Shown here: in pieces, positions 34,301-44,809 of the stretch
How the letters are laid out: every line of letters begins with the position of its first letter
How positions within the stretch are numbered: position 1 is the stretch's first letter
Assembly (NCBI GenBank): GCA_000310025.1
Contig: FN649726.1
Span: 3,195,070-3,259,069, forward strand
Origin: Ectocarpus siliculosus
Taxonomy: Eukaryota; Sar; Phaeophyceae; Ectocarpales; Ectocarpaceae
DNA: 64,000 nt
Reading direction: 5' to 3'
Made by a program: the position numbers and the translations under genes
Notes under the pieces: generated by a model
The model's input: the letters and a program-made list of their open reading frames with translations, nothing else
What the model was told of the DNA's origin: nothing
Database searches by the model: none

Positions 34301-35543
34301 CACAGCAGTACCAACGACACACGAACGAGACACCGGATCTGGCCTCACCGGTACACACTCCCCAAAACCGATCGTCGTGAGTGTTGGTGTAGACAAGCTT
34401 GACGCGGCCAGTCCCGACGAGAACTTCCCTCGCCTTGGCGTTTCGCCGAAACTTGTCTCGCACCAGGGCCTCCGCGATCTTCTCGGAACTCCCTCGCCAA
34501 TCCGGCTTTGGCTGCGGCGTTTCGTTGAATGGAAGCGTTCATGACGTTCGCGACAAACTGCGGTAGTATCCAGCTTCAGACGCACGTGCCCCACTGGCGC
34601 AATTGCACTCTTGAGGTCTGTACAGCATGACAGCTATACACGAACTACGTCAACATGCTACGGCGGTGGTTTCGCACGCTCCCAGTGGGAGAACCCAACA
34701 GGTTAGGCGGGCAGGTGTTTCGCTGACCAATTGTAACGGAACTTGGTGTGCAGCAGCGCCAGCGGTCTCGAACAAGAGGGTGCCAACGCTCGCCCGGATA
34801 GAAATTCTGCAGAGTAGCAGCAGCGTGTCTGGATACAGTCTTTGACCTAACACCACTGCATTAAGACCGGAGGGATTCACTTCGTATTACCTCTTGGTCT
34901 CCAGGATATACATGTACGCCCAACCAGAACTCAGCCAACCAAGGCATCTACCACCAAGTGCATGTCTTACGAAACCTGCGCGTAGATATCACCTACGACC
35001 CCTTGTACTTTGTACCCGTTTTCATGTCAACCTTCCTCCCACCTTGGCGACCCGTGCGATTTTTTTTGCCTCTATGGCATTTTTGGCCTGTCTGATGGCG
35101 GCCTTCAGCTCGAAGTCGTCCGTCTTGGATGCCTGCAAGGCATGCTGTCTCGCGGAGGGGACGAAACGGCAGGGTGCAACCCCAAGGGAGAGGCACATAG
35201 GTGAAAAGAAAATGGTGCAACCCTGAGCCAAAGCTGTCCAAAATTCCGTGGTTGCGACAGCAGTGCAACGTGACTACACATGCCTCCACGGAAATACGAT
35301 CGCTCTTGGGAACCGTCGTTGGGGAATGGTTCAGGCCGACACCATTTCGCTAGACTCCGGCAGGTAGCCTTCTCTCATCCGAGACCCTTGACTCTCGCAC
35401 ATTGCAATACCTCTCCTTACCTCGACGCTTGGGTAAGGCTCTGGGTCTCCGCGCAACGAAACGGGGCACTTGTAGGTGTTGGAGAGGCACTCGAAGTCTC
35501 CCTCGAATTGACGGATGGCATCGGCGTGAGAGTCGTGCTTCGG
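31330..35543 (-). CDS. NADAR-FHA fusion protein (6 exons seen, ends open)
   Basis: Minus-strand exons 35543-35421, 35144-35043, 34511-34349, 33349-33152, 32286-32150, 31515-31330; 909 nt, 303 codons, phases 0,0,1,1,0 consistent. Residues 1-157 match the NADAR (YbiA/DUF1768) fold: FEGDFECLSNTYKCP, YPSVEHALQASK with the family Glu, KPDWRGSSEKIAEALVRDKF, DDRFWGVC and NKLGKLLERVR. Residues about 160-275 form an FHA domain: HPSVSRSHALLVV (Ser211 and His214 of SxxH), DLGASNGSFVDG (Asn234-Gly235) and RLSPYVPEPIKAG then FAKSKRTYTL, closest in style to NIPP1-like FHA domains. The usual Gly-Arg before the domain core is Gly-Lys here. NADAR enzymes act on NAD/ADP-ribose-derived N-glycosides; FHA binds phospho-threonine (family knowledge). 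The first exon with the start codon was not found. The last donor (GTGAGTGAG) demands another exon downstream, possibly the RRM exon. Confidence 0.82.
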
Positions 35544-36309
35544 CTGGCGCGGCGGGGGGTCCGTGAGATCGAAAAAGAGGCAACGAAAAAAACAAGAGCA
35601 GCTGCTGCTGTGAATGCCAATGAACTACCAGGAATAGGCCAACGAAAACACAAGCAGTGTCGCGTGCGATGTGCGCCAAGCTCTGGGCAGGCCGTATGTG
35701 AGGGGTGTACCAGCGTGGTATCCGTGTGCTCTTGAACAAACGGCAGGGGAGCAAACGACGGCGTCAACACGGACACTGCTGTTAGAGCTCAACAACACGC
35801 CATTCGCTGAGAGTACTATGTTTAGCGCTTTGACAAGCACCAGCCTGAGGTACCTGATGCAAACGAAGCTGGCGCACGGACTTCTACTGCTGTTGGCGAT
35901 GGGCTCATTGCACCATACTTCTATGAGACAACAGGATCACCCCCCAACAGGATTGTTGCAAACCACAGACTGTACATGTACCTTAGAATGGACGATGTAC
36001 ACCGTGTCAGGATCGACGGACATCGTCGGTAGCGTTGCTGTCGCACGTGGCCCTGTGGACCAGTGAAGCTGCGTGTGGTGAAGATCAGCCGAGAGAGCAA
36101 GAAACAGCAGTAGCAGCAGCTGGCAGACACAGCTAGAAACAAAGTGCAAAGCGGGGTCATCATGTCCACAGCAAATTGTGGGGGGGCAACGGGGGCTCCG
36201 TGTGATCTCCCCGTTGTTTACGTCTCCTCGCCCCGACGCAGCTGCGCAGTGCTGTCAGCTGTGTGTGCGTGTTGTCTGCTGTCCCGCCGCAGAAGAGGAA
36301 GCTCACACC
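35544..36309. promoter_or_regulatory. Divergent intergenic region between NADAR-FHA and Nudix genes
   Basis: About 770 bp separates the 5'-most recognised NADAR exon (minus) from the proposed Nudix start codon (plus). The missing first NADAR exon may also lie here. A shared, bidirectional promoter is inferred from layout only; no motif was identified. Confidence 0.3.
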
Positions 36310-38243
36310 ATGAATTCTCTACGATCAGGTCTCAGCTCCAGAGTGGTGGGTGGCGTGAGACCAAGCCTGAAACTAAGGCGTGTATCTGCAGCTAGTTCTT
36401 CTGTCCGGCAACGGAGACAAGCCGAGGACAGCGGGAACTTAACCCCTTTTTCGTTCGAGAGGAAGCAAGTCAACTCGAGTAGCATCAGCGCTGCGGGCTC
36501 GTGCCGTTGGTCTTCTTCCTCCACGACCATTAGCAACGTTGGTCTCCCTGTACCTCTTCCTTTCGAGCAGAGCAAGTGAGTACGGGCATGTGGGGATTAG
36601 GCTGGCCCCGAGGTGTATTGGTGAGTGTTCCGTTTTGACGTTTTGACTCCCGGTCGCAAGTAACATGCAACTGCAACTACGCACGTTCATTTTGGTCCAG
36701 TACCACCGCAGTAGTCATGGCATGGTACAGCAGTTGAACAGCAGGTTACGGCTCGCAGGGAACGAAGAAGGCACGGCAGCAGATATGGTAAACACGAAAC
36801 TCATGTCTGTGGCTCCTTCGATTGGGCGGTAGGGGTCCAGGGACGTGTGTTGTGCGCTGTGTGTCCAAAGATCACTGGCGCTTTCACGCCTTGTACTTTC
36901 GCCACAAGGAACAAGGAACCGCCCGCGAAACGCACCACAAGGTTCGACAGCAGTTATTTTGCATACCGGTCCGGCAGTAGTCGACTGAGTCCCGTGAAGC
37001 GAACTCCAGATCAAAAGTACGAGGTGCTTGAGCCGAAGAACTGAATCCGCACTACAGTAGTGGTCCCGGTATAGTACCGGCCCGGTATAGTACCGGGCGA
37101 ATAATGCCGGTTTCCATGTGTATAAATGCCAGTGAAATCGTCTCTGGCGCAGATGGAATATTCAAGTTGTTTCATGCTCCATAATGCCGGTCGCCTCAAT
37201 AATGCCGGTGATATCGGCTGGATCGCACCGGCGTTATACCGGACCACTACTATACCTGCTATCTATGCGTCGTGAACGCATGAGAACATGAGCCAATCTG
37301 TCTACATGTAAGTTGCCGGAAGCAGTGTCACGAGTAACACCCCTTTGAACCCGCTGAAGTCATTATTCCACATGGTTTGAAAGCAAGTCCTCTTTGCGCC
37401 CATGACCACGAAAGAGGCGTTGCTATGCAAACACATGTTTGTTTGTAAAAAATTGGGTTGCGTACACAGCACAAGTAGGGTCATTGGTCAATCGGTTAGC
37501 GCGGTCGATGATGATGGAGGATTTCGATTGACACAACGTTGACGAACGCCAAGATCCGCGCAGAAGAAGCAACCAAGATCTTTCCCTTGAGAAAGAAGCC
37601 TCATAGCAACCTGCCGGTGTAGACTCGTCTAGTCTAGAGGACGACGTCGAACTGGACGTCATGCCCCACCCCACCCCACCCAGGAAAGACAGTGTGCAAT
37701 TCGACAACGCGGAAGGTGGTTTGCCGGTGGGATCATTGTGTATAGTTTGGAAAGCGTTCATTTCCAGCACGCGTCCTATGCTCGTTTCGTCGCCTGGGGG
37801 TGTCGATGGGAGGGGCGGCGGTTAGTGGTTGGCGTACGATTTGGTTTATGGCCGGCTCACCAAAAATTGGCATCATGGTCTTCATCCCTCCCAGGGGTTG
37901 GTCAAACCAACGGTCTGCTAACACTGCTGTTATGGTATCATAACAGTCCCTCCCGTGGACCTGTTTCTCCTCCTGCTCTCTTACGCGCTGACGCCGAAAA
38001 CAGGTTCAACAGCGCAACGGTAGACATCGCCAAGATTCAAGTGGAGGACACGGCCGACTTCGCGCTCAAGCTCTTCGCCACTGTCGACAAGCTGCGCAAG
38101 GATGGCAAGGCGGGTGAGACAGCGACCAACAGGGACGGCGAAAGAAAAATAATGGGAGAGACAGAGGCACCGAGATGAACACACCGAGAGGTAGCCGGAC
38201 GGAGAGCGAAAGAATGGCAAGAGACACACACACAGAAAGAGAG

Positions 38244-38312
<69 letters not shown>

Positions 38313-41274
38313 GGTCGTGGTGTTCTTAGTTTCCCGAGTGCATTGCACAGATCGTTGTTGTATCGGCGGGGGGTTGTTCTCGTGGCACATGTACAGGGCA
38401 GCGGTTCGCTCGATGTGTCTTCTTCTGTCTCCGTACCAAATCCCGATCAAAATGAAAATATTGAGAAAATATTTCATAACTCTCGTCCTCTGCCATGCTG
38501 CTGCCGCTGCTGCCGCTGCTGCCACCCGCTCAATATCGCCATGCGTTGGCCCTTTTCTACGGGCACGACAGCGCTGTGGCTCAAGGTACCGACGGACTTC
38601 TGCCACTTCATCTCGATAGCGTCTCACTATGGCTTCCAGCTTCACCACACGCAGCCCAAGTACTTGATGATGTACCTGTGGTTGCCTGAAGACGTGCCGG
38701 ACAAGGTTCCCCCGTACGGCACGCACCACGTCGGCGTCGCAGGTTCGTTTGTTCCGTTGTCCTGCGCCACCGGTGGTAACAGCACCAGCAGCAGTAAACG
38801 CCGTTGGCGTTGGAGGCTGTGAATATATATGGCTGCGCGAATGCCAAGGGATTCCGTGGCAGCGTTGTGTCTTCATACGTTGTTGTTCAATGCGATACGC
38901 CTCTTTACCGTCCTAACGAAGATGCCCCTTGTGCTCATAGGGTTTTCTTGTCTTGCACTGGGAGGAACCGATCCAACAGTCGACCGAGCGCTGCATGGAA
39001 AGTGCGAGGAATCTTGCGTGAACTTGACGAAGTACACAAATTGGGTTTTGTGTTCCCTACGCCCGTCCTACGCCGGTCTCCGAATCTGGTTGAGTTACAC
39101 ACGAAGGCATTTGCAACTTGATATGTATGCAGACGAGTCCAGCTTCGCGCGTCCGGTGTCCCGCAACCTCGACGGTGAAGGGCATGGGTGCATACTCAAC
39201 AAGAGCAGAGGGATGTTTCATAATTGTCAAGCTAACGACTGCTACAACAGTGGCATGGAGGCAGAACCGACGACAACTGTCCGCCCTCATTCTCTCCTTC
39301 CCTTTGCCTTGTCTCGCTTGTGTGCGTAAAAAAACAAACGTCAACCAACACGCAACAAATTGTTGCTTCCCCACAGGTTGCGTGATGAACAGCCAGGACG
39401 AGGTCCTGCTTGTCAAGGACAAGCACAAGGGTGCAATGTGGAAGTTCCCAGGAGGCCTGGCGGACGTCGGGGAGGGGATCGGGGAGGCGGCGGTCCGCGA
39501 GGTGTGGGAGGAGACTGGCGTGATGACGGAGTTCCGCTCGGTGCTGAGCATGCGGCATCAGCATGAGGTAGACCCCAATCCGTTTCGATTCTGTTTTACG
39601 GCCACCTGAACAATCCCCCTGAGCCTTTTGTGTCCTCCTGCAGATTGTAGACCGTGTAGATGATACTATTTTTTGTTCTAATGTATCGGCACGACGGGCA
39701 TTTTCCGTCGACAATTTAGGGCAAAAGAGCGATTTGTGTTCTCGGTCGACTTGAGGTGTATCAAGCTGGACGAAAGCTACTCCTACTTTGGCATGTTCTC
39801 ATTACGTCGCGTAGAGCGCACGCCAACGAGGTCAAGCTAACAAACGAGTCTTCTCAAATCCCTGTAACCACGAACCTTAAGGCATAAGAAACGCTTCAAT
39901 GATACTCGCGCCACGATGTTTTGACCGTTCCCCGATTTGATCTCAAAAGTTTCGTGGTGTGCGTATCTTGCTCAGAGTTGGTTTTGAGGTAGGAAATTAC
40001 GTTTCGCCTGCTGTAAGAGGCTGTTAACAGTCCATTTGAGTTGATCTCTCATGGCCTGCAAATCCCCGAAAAGAAAAGAGAAAACGGAGGGCGGCGGTGG
40101 TGTGTCGCTCTGTGCTGGTCTTTACACGTCACCTCCAAGTGGTCGGCAAAAAGGAATCCCACTGGTGGATGTGGTTTTAGTCAATCTCGATATCTCTTCT
40201 ACACCGGTTTCAAAGGTTTAGCACGTGGTACAATATCTCGCAGTCGATCGGGTAAAGGAAGCGAAATAACTGGATCCCTTCACGGAATCACCTGATTCTC
40301 GTGCGAAACGAATTGAAGAATCCACAGACATGACTTATACGTCAGATGCTGAGGCTTCCCATACGCCTGCATGCAAGGCACCGAGCGGGTACACCAGTCC
40401 CTCCGCACAGCGCGAAATATGACAAAATGTTCTCTTTGACGCGATTCGTTAGGTACTCTAACGTTTCCCTCAGCTACCCTGTTCTATGTGTCGAGCTTTC
40501 AGCGGTTAGATATACACGGGCTCACCATGTCACTCTCTATATGAAGATAAAACGTTCTCTCCGTTAGCCATGCCGTACCCCCTTCCGGATGCGCCTTCAC
40601 GCGCAGATTAAGCGCCCTGTTAAATGCAACGTGCCGCCAAACTGGGTAGTGGGTGAGGTGTCGGCGGTTCTATCTGTGATGTCGACCTGGGACCAAGTGC
40701 AATCGTCGATATTGCCGACCCAGACAAAAAACAAACGTTTCCAGACCGATACCAGACCTTCATCAGGCGGGTGGATGAGGATTACTAGTTATCCTGGGGC
40801 TCACGTGTGTGGAACTACTCCTTAACCCTCGTTCACCGAGCAAAAGGCATTGGTCTCTTTCTCTCTCTCTCTGCCCCGCACTCTAGCCGCTGCACGATTT
40901 GTAGTGTTGGAGTCGCAAGCGACTCTAAGAATGAACGCAGCCCCTCTCAAGTCCGGCGCAAAGAAACAACTCCCCCCCCCCCCCCTGCCATCCGTAGGTA
41001 ACAACTCTCCTGTCATGTGTCATTTTCTGTCCAGATGCAATTCGGCAATTCGGACCTGTACTTCATCTGCCGGCTGATGCTCCCCGAGGATACGGGGGCG
41101 CTGGACATCAACAAGTGCAACCACGAGATCGCCGACGCGTGCTGGATGCCCCTGGACCAGTTCAAGAAGCAGACCCGACACTCGATGCTGGCGGTCGTGG
41201 CGGACATGCTCGAAAAGCCAGAGGAGAAAGAGCTGACGAGGTCAGAGGCCTGGTCTGTGGTTTCGCCAGAGTAG
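36310..41274 (+). CDS. Nudix hydrolase, NUDT6/plant NUDT2-10 type, likely organellar
   Basis: Exons 36310-36575, 38004-38113, 38572-38742, 39377-39567, 41035-41274; 978 nt, 325 aa, phases 2,1,1,0 consistent. The first about 50 residues are rich in Arg, Ser, Leu and Val without acids (MNSLRSGLSSRVVGGVRPSL), typical of a mitochondrial or plastid leader. Then comes the pre-Nudix region of this subfamily: ALWLKVPTDFCHFISIA, GFQLHHTQPKYLMMYLWLP, HHVGVAG. The Nudix box GX5EX7REUXEEXGU is intact: Gly209, Glu215, Arg223-Glu224, Glu227-Glu228, Gly230. The C-terminal exon has DLYFICRLMLPED and EIADACWMPLDQF as in plant ADP-ribose/NADH Nudix enzymes (family knowledge). The donor at 38743 is GTTCGT. A possible extra 3' exon lies at 41520-41756. 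It hydrolyses a nucleoside diphosphate-X substrate; the substrate is inferred, not shown. Confidence 0.88.
37056..37251. mobile_element. MITE-like element in Nudix intron 1
   Basis: About 195 bp with terminal inverted repeats: AGTAGTGGTCCCGGTATA at the left and TATACCGGACCACTACT at the right (one base indel). The interior repeats ATAATGCCGGT three times and has a near-tandem CCCGGTATAGTACCGG. A clean target-site duplication could not be decided. Small size and no coding capacity fit a non-autonomous DNA element. Confidence 0.72.
38246..38310 (+). repeat. (AG)n microsatellite in a Nudix intron
   Basis: About 32 AG units, inside the 38114-38571 intron. Confidence 0.97.
39568..41034 (+). other. 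Last intron of the Nudix gene
   Basis: Starts GTAGAC and ends TTTTCTGTCCAG. 1.47 kb without supported exons or recognisable elements, apart from a short CT-rich tract near 40858-40872 and a C run near 40973-40985. Confidence 0.6.
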
Positions 41275-41519
41275 CAGGCTGTACAAGCAGGCGAAGTGGG
41301 CTAGGTATCAGTGCACACACGATGATGAGAAGCAGAAACACGGGTTGGCGGCGCAAGACCTACGCTCCTCATTAATATGCATCACGGTGGACCCGGCTAT
41401 GAACACAGAGTGGGAAGAGAGATAGAAAGGACAAGAACTAACTGCGTGTGCACTCATAGTAGTCGAGCTACGTAGAGAGTGTTGGCCGTGGGCATGCTTC
41501 TCTCTTGATATACTCAAAG

Positions 41520-41756
41520 TTCGTTGCCCACCCCTCCACAACGCTCGAGACTGTAAGCCTCGTGTCGGACGGGCATGTGGACACACTGATAAAAGGGAAC
41601 AGGCAAAAAAGTCTAACTGGGGCACGAAGCTCGCCAAGGCGGAGGAAGAGTGACAAGGCCGACACGCCCGTGCTTGTTGGTGATGTTTTCTCAGGCCTGT
41701 ACTATCAATGTTTGCCGAAGAAGAAGCACCCGAACGAGCCATCTCGCCTGACGTGA
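41520..41756 (+). CDS. Possible alternative 3' exon of the Nudix gene
   Basis: A good acceptor (pyrimidines then ACTCAAAG) is followed by 78 open codons plus stop, ending FSGLYYQCLPKKKH and a few more residues. Plant homologues end in a comparable Gly/Tyr-rich tail. No strong phase-0 donor lies just before the stop at 41272, so use of this exon is uncertain. Confidence 0.25.
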   Translation, partial: FVAHPSTTLETVSLVSDGHVDTLIKGNRQKSLTGARSSPRRRKSDKADTPVLVGDVFSGLYYQCLPKKKHPNEPSRLT

Positions 41757-43894
41757 CTTGTTGAAGTATACCCCTCGCTTCGTGCCCCCCATCCGAATCG
41801 CTACGTGCCTTTCTCCATCCCTCATGGCTGTGTCTGTCTGTCTATCTCTCCTTGTTGTGCGCCCCTCTTCAGGAGTCTACACGAATCGGCGATTCCCGAC
41901 CGAGCACCATACTTCCTTTACCACCGTCACTCGTAACACGCGAGAGGAAGCAGGGCAGGAAGCACAGCATACCCTCCTGACGCTGTGCATGGAGTCACTG
42001 CTGCTGTGGTGTTTGGGCGTTTGTCGGTCGTTCTGCAAGACTCCTGTTCGCATGTATGATGCTACTGGGCGGAGGGGGGGGAGGTACTGATCTTTCATTT
42101 GTTCCTGGAAGTCTGGCTTGAGCGGAGAGGTTGGCTTTGAGTAGGCAGTGCGGCGCTCTTGTTCCGAGCGGAATTCTAGCTCCGTTATTCTGCCTACGAT
42201 TTACGGGAGGTAGCGGGGAGTGTCTGGCATCCCAAAGGCGTTGCTAGGGGTTTCCCTTGTCCGTGAGCCTGGGTGCGCGAGGATATACCGAAACAGGTCA
42301 GGCGGGCATTTTCATGTTTGTGTGTGTTTCTTTGATCGCGGTGTCTGCCCGCAGCACCTTCTGGAACCATACTTCGGTCAATGATCCACGGTACTGGCGG
42401 AGTTTTCCGGAGTTTGCGGTCATGGTTTACATGTGGTGCGCCAGGTATGTACCACGGCTCAGATAACTTATTTTCTTCTTTCCTCAAGATGCTTCCACGT
42501 GCCACCAAACTCAAAACATGTCACCGACTATCGCCCAATAAGTTGCCTTTTACAGCAGCGGACGAGTTGTTTTTACTCAAGCGGTAAGTAGCGCATCTAA
42601 TCAAGGCAGCAGCCAAGCTTCGCCATCCCTGATCGGTGGCAAAGCCGCTGATGTCGTACGTCGGGGAGGGGCGAGGGTCAGGTCTGGATGGCACCTCTCG
42701 GATCAATCCGCACGATTCTAGTCTACACCCTCGGCTCTGCCTCACATACGCGTGCTTGTTTTCGTAGGCCCCTTGAACAAAAAGGTCAAGGTCCTAGGCA
42801 AACAGAAAATAAACTATGGCGTTAACAATCGCGGTTCGAGAGGATGATAAATCCAAGATGCCCGCTTGTCAGACAGGACATCCTTTCAGGGGGTGTATCG
42901 TGGTCCTTTCTTGGTTCTTTTCGTTGTTAAGGCGCTGCAAATACCACCGGCCGGGGTGAGTATACCTATTCCCACCCCAAACCTGCCGCCGTCTGGTCCA
43001 TGGTCAAGCACTGTGAAAGAACAACAATACAGAACATGTGATACGCTCGCATCGAAATCCAACCGGCTGCGGGTCGTATCCAACTGGCTGCAGGTCGTAC
43101 CGCACCCAAAGCGGTTTCACCGGCAGTATCGCTGGCCATTCTTCCACCGTGGATATTCTCTGTCGAAAGCACATACTCAGTCTCCCCAGTCTTCATTCCC
43201 CTTGTTTTCTTCGCTGGCGACGGTACTCCCTATCACATGGCTGCCCATCACGTGAGCCCCCACGCTATGTTGCGTTCGTGTACCCCGGTGTGTGCATCCC
43301 ACAAAAAAGCGACAACGAACAGCAAGACGCAGGGCTGCAGGACAGCACAGTAGGCCACAAGTGCGGTGCGCGCAATCCGGTGTAGCACCTACAGATCAAG
43401 CAATCTGCAACCGCGCTTGACCAGCTAAAAGTCACGTTCAATCGTGATACCTTCTAAAATCAACCTCAATCTCGGAATATATGCAATGAATCTCTGCTGA
43501 TCAAAAACAGACCACGTAAAACGCAAAAAAACTCTGTCTCGTTCTCTCTCTCTCCCCCTACCCCATGCCACACACAAATGATGGGTTTGGCGATACTATC
43601 GCAACACATACATGCAGACACACACGTGTACTGGTACATCAAAAGAGCGCTATCGTGCCAAGCGACGCACGCGTCGGCATCATATAACAAGGGAAACACA
43701 AGGGGTCCTAATCTACACGAACTGACCCTTTTTGGGTTCTGTCACATTTGTCGTGATGACACAACACTGCTGCCTACTCCTCCCCCAAACACCGTCGATA
43801 CTCCCAAAACCAGGGTAAAGGGGATTGGCCAACAGGAGCCCCCCCCCCCCCGCGCGCAACCTTGTCCGCTTGTTGGACTCTAGCCATCCTCACG
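41757..43894. other. No gene seen
   Basis: Open frames are short, without domains or consistent splice borders on either strand. Intergenic DNA between the Nudix gene and the minus-strand gene at 43.9 kb. Confidence 0.45.
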
Positions 43895-44710
43895 TCACGC
43901 GGTGGTCCGCTTCTTCCACTCCAGGAATCGTTTGTCCGTCCAGGCCTCGACCTTGTACACCACGCCCTAAATCGTCACCGTGGCATTTTCGGGGGGATTG
44001 CAACGGCAGCTTCCATGCTGCCGGTGCCGCCGCTGCCGCAGAGAGACCGCCTTCCTCTCGTCGTCGACGATCCCTTGCGGGATGCCCATCTGCCCGTCGT
44101 TCCGGGCTTTGACGCCGTCGAATGAGCGCCAGTCGTCGTCGCACTTCGAACAGTTGAGAGGGGTGTCGACGTTCCCCGGGCCGGTCGCGGTCCCATCTGC
44201 CTTCTCGTCGGGGTCTCCGCTCCTACCTGTGGGACGTCAACGAATGGTCGCGGTCGTTTCGTGTCGACTACCCAATACATGTCTACGATAGCGTGATTGT
44301 AGCGACGGGTTTTCATCGCGGTTTCCTCGTCTGTACCGCAGAAGAAGTCACCACACCACGAAACAGGCAAATCTGCGGGACATCCAAAGCGAACGCCTCT
44401 GTAGATTGCGTCGTTAGCTTCAGCGGTTTGATCCTTACCGACATGAGATAATGTCGACACGACCAACCATGTTGGGAGCTGGGCACGCGATTAGGGGGAT
44501 GGAATTCTTGCATGTGTTCGAAATACAAACAGAGCAGTAGAGGAGGGACTTACTTGCAACGAAGTAGAGGAGGGAAACGTCACGAGCATGGCGTACCGAT
44601 TCGATTGCATCACTACAGCAGTGCAGGTAATCTTGAAGCCGCACGTAGTGATTGACGCCGAGCAGCAGGTCGACCCCGCAGTGCTCGAAAACAAAAAGAC
44701 ACGACAGCAT
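43895..44710 (-). CDS. Unrecognised small multi-exon gene
   Basis: Minus strand. Start ATG at 44710, exons 44710-44554, 44478-44439 and 44398-44227 with donors GTAAGT, GTAAGG and GTAGGA and matching phases 1 and 2. The join reads LLYFVATPNMVGRVDIISCR, then GVRFGCPADLPVSWCGDFF. A last exon 43966-43895 (phase 0, GVVYKVEAWTDKRFLEWKKR then TGA) follows a TTTAG acceptor. Between these lies an acidic open stretch (TPLNCSKCDDDWRSFDGVK) in a different frame from exon three with no convincing intron to reconcile them, so there may be a small missed intron, a sequencing indel or a decayed gene. Cys/Trp-rich, no family recognised. It lies 100 bp downstream of the ankyrin gene on the same strand. Confidence 0.42.
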
Positions 44711-44809
44711 TCTGTGTTTATGTGAAGACAGAAACGCTGCCAAAAACGCGTTGCCGCAAAAAAAGGATGGGCACCAGAACGCACCTGCTTGTTTGCAGGT
44801 CCCAACTCT

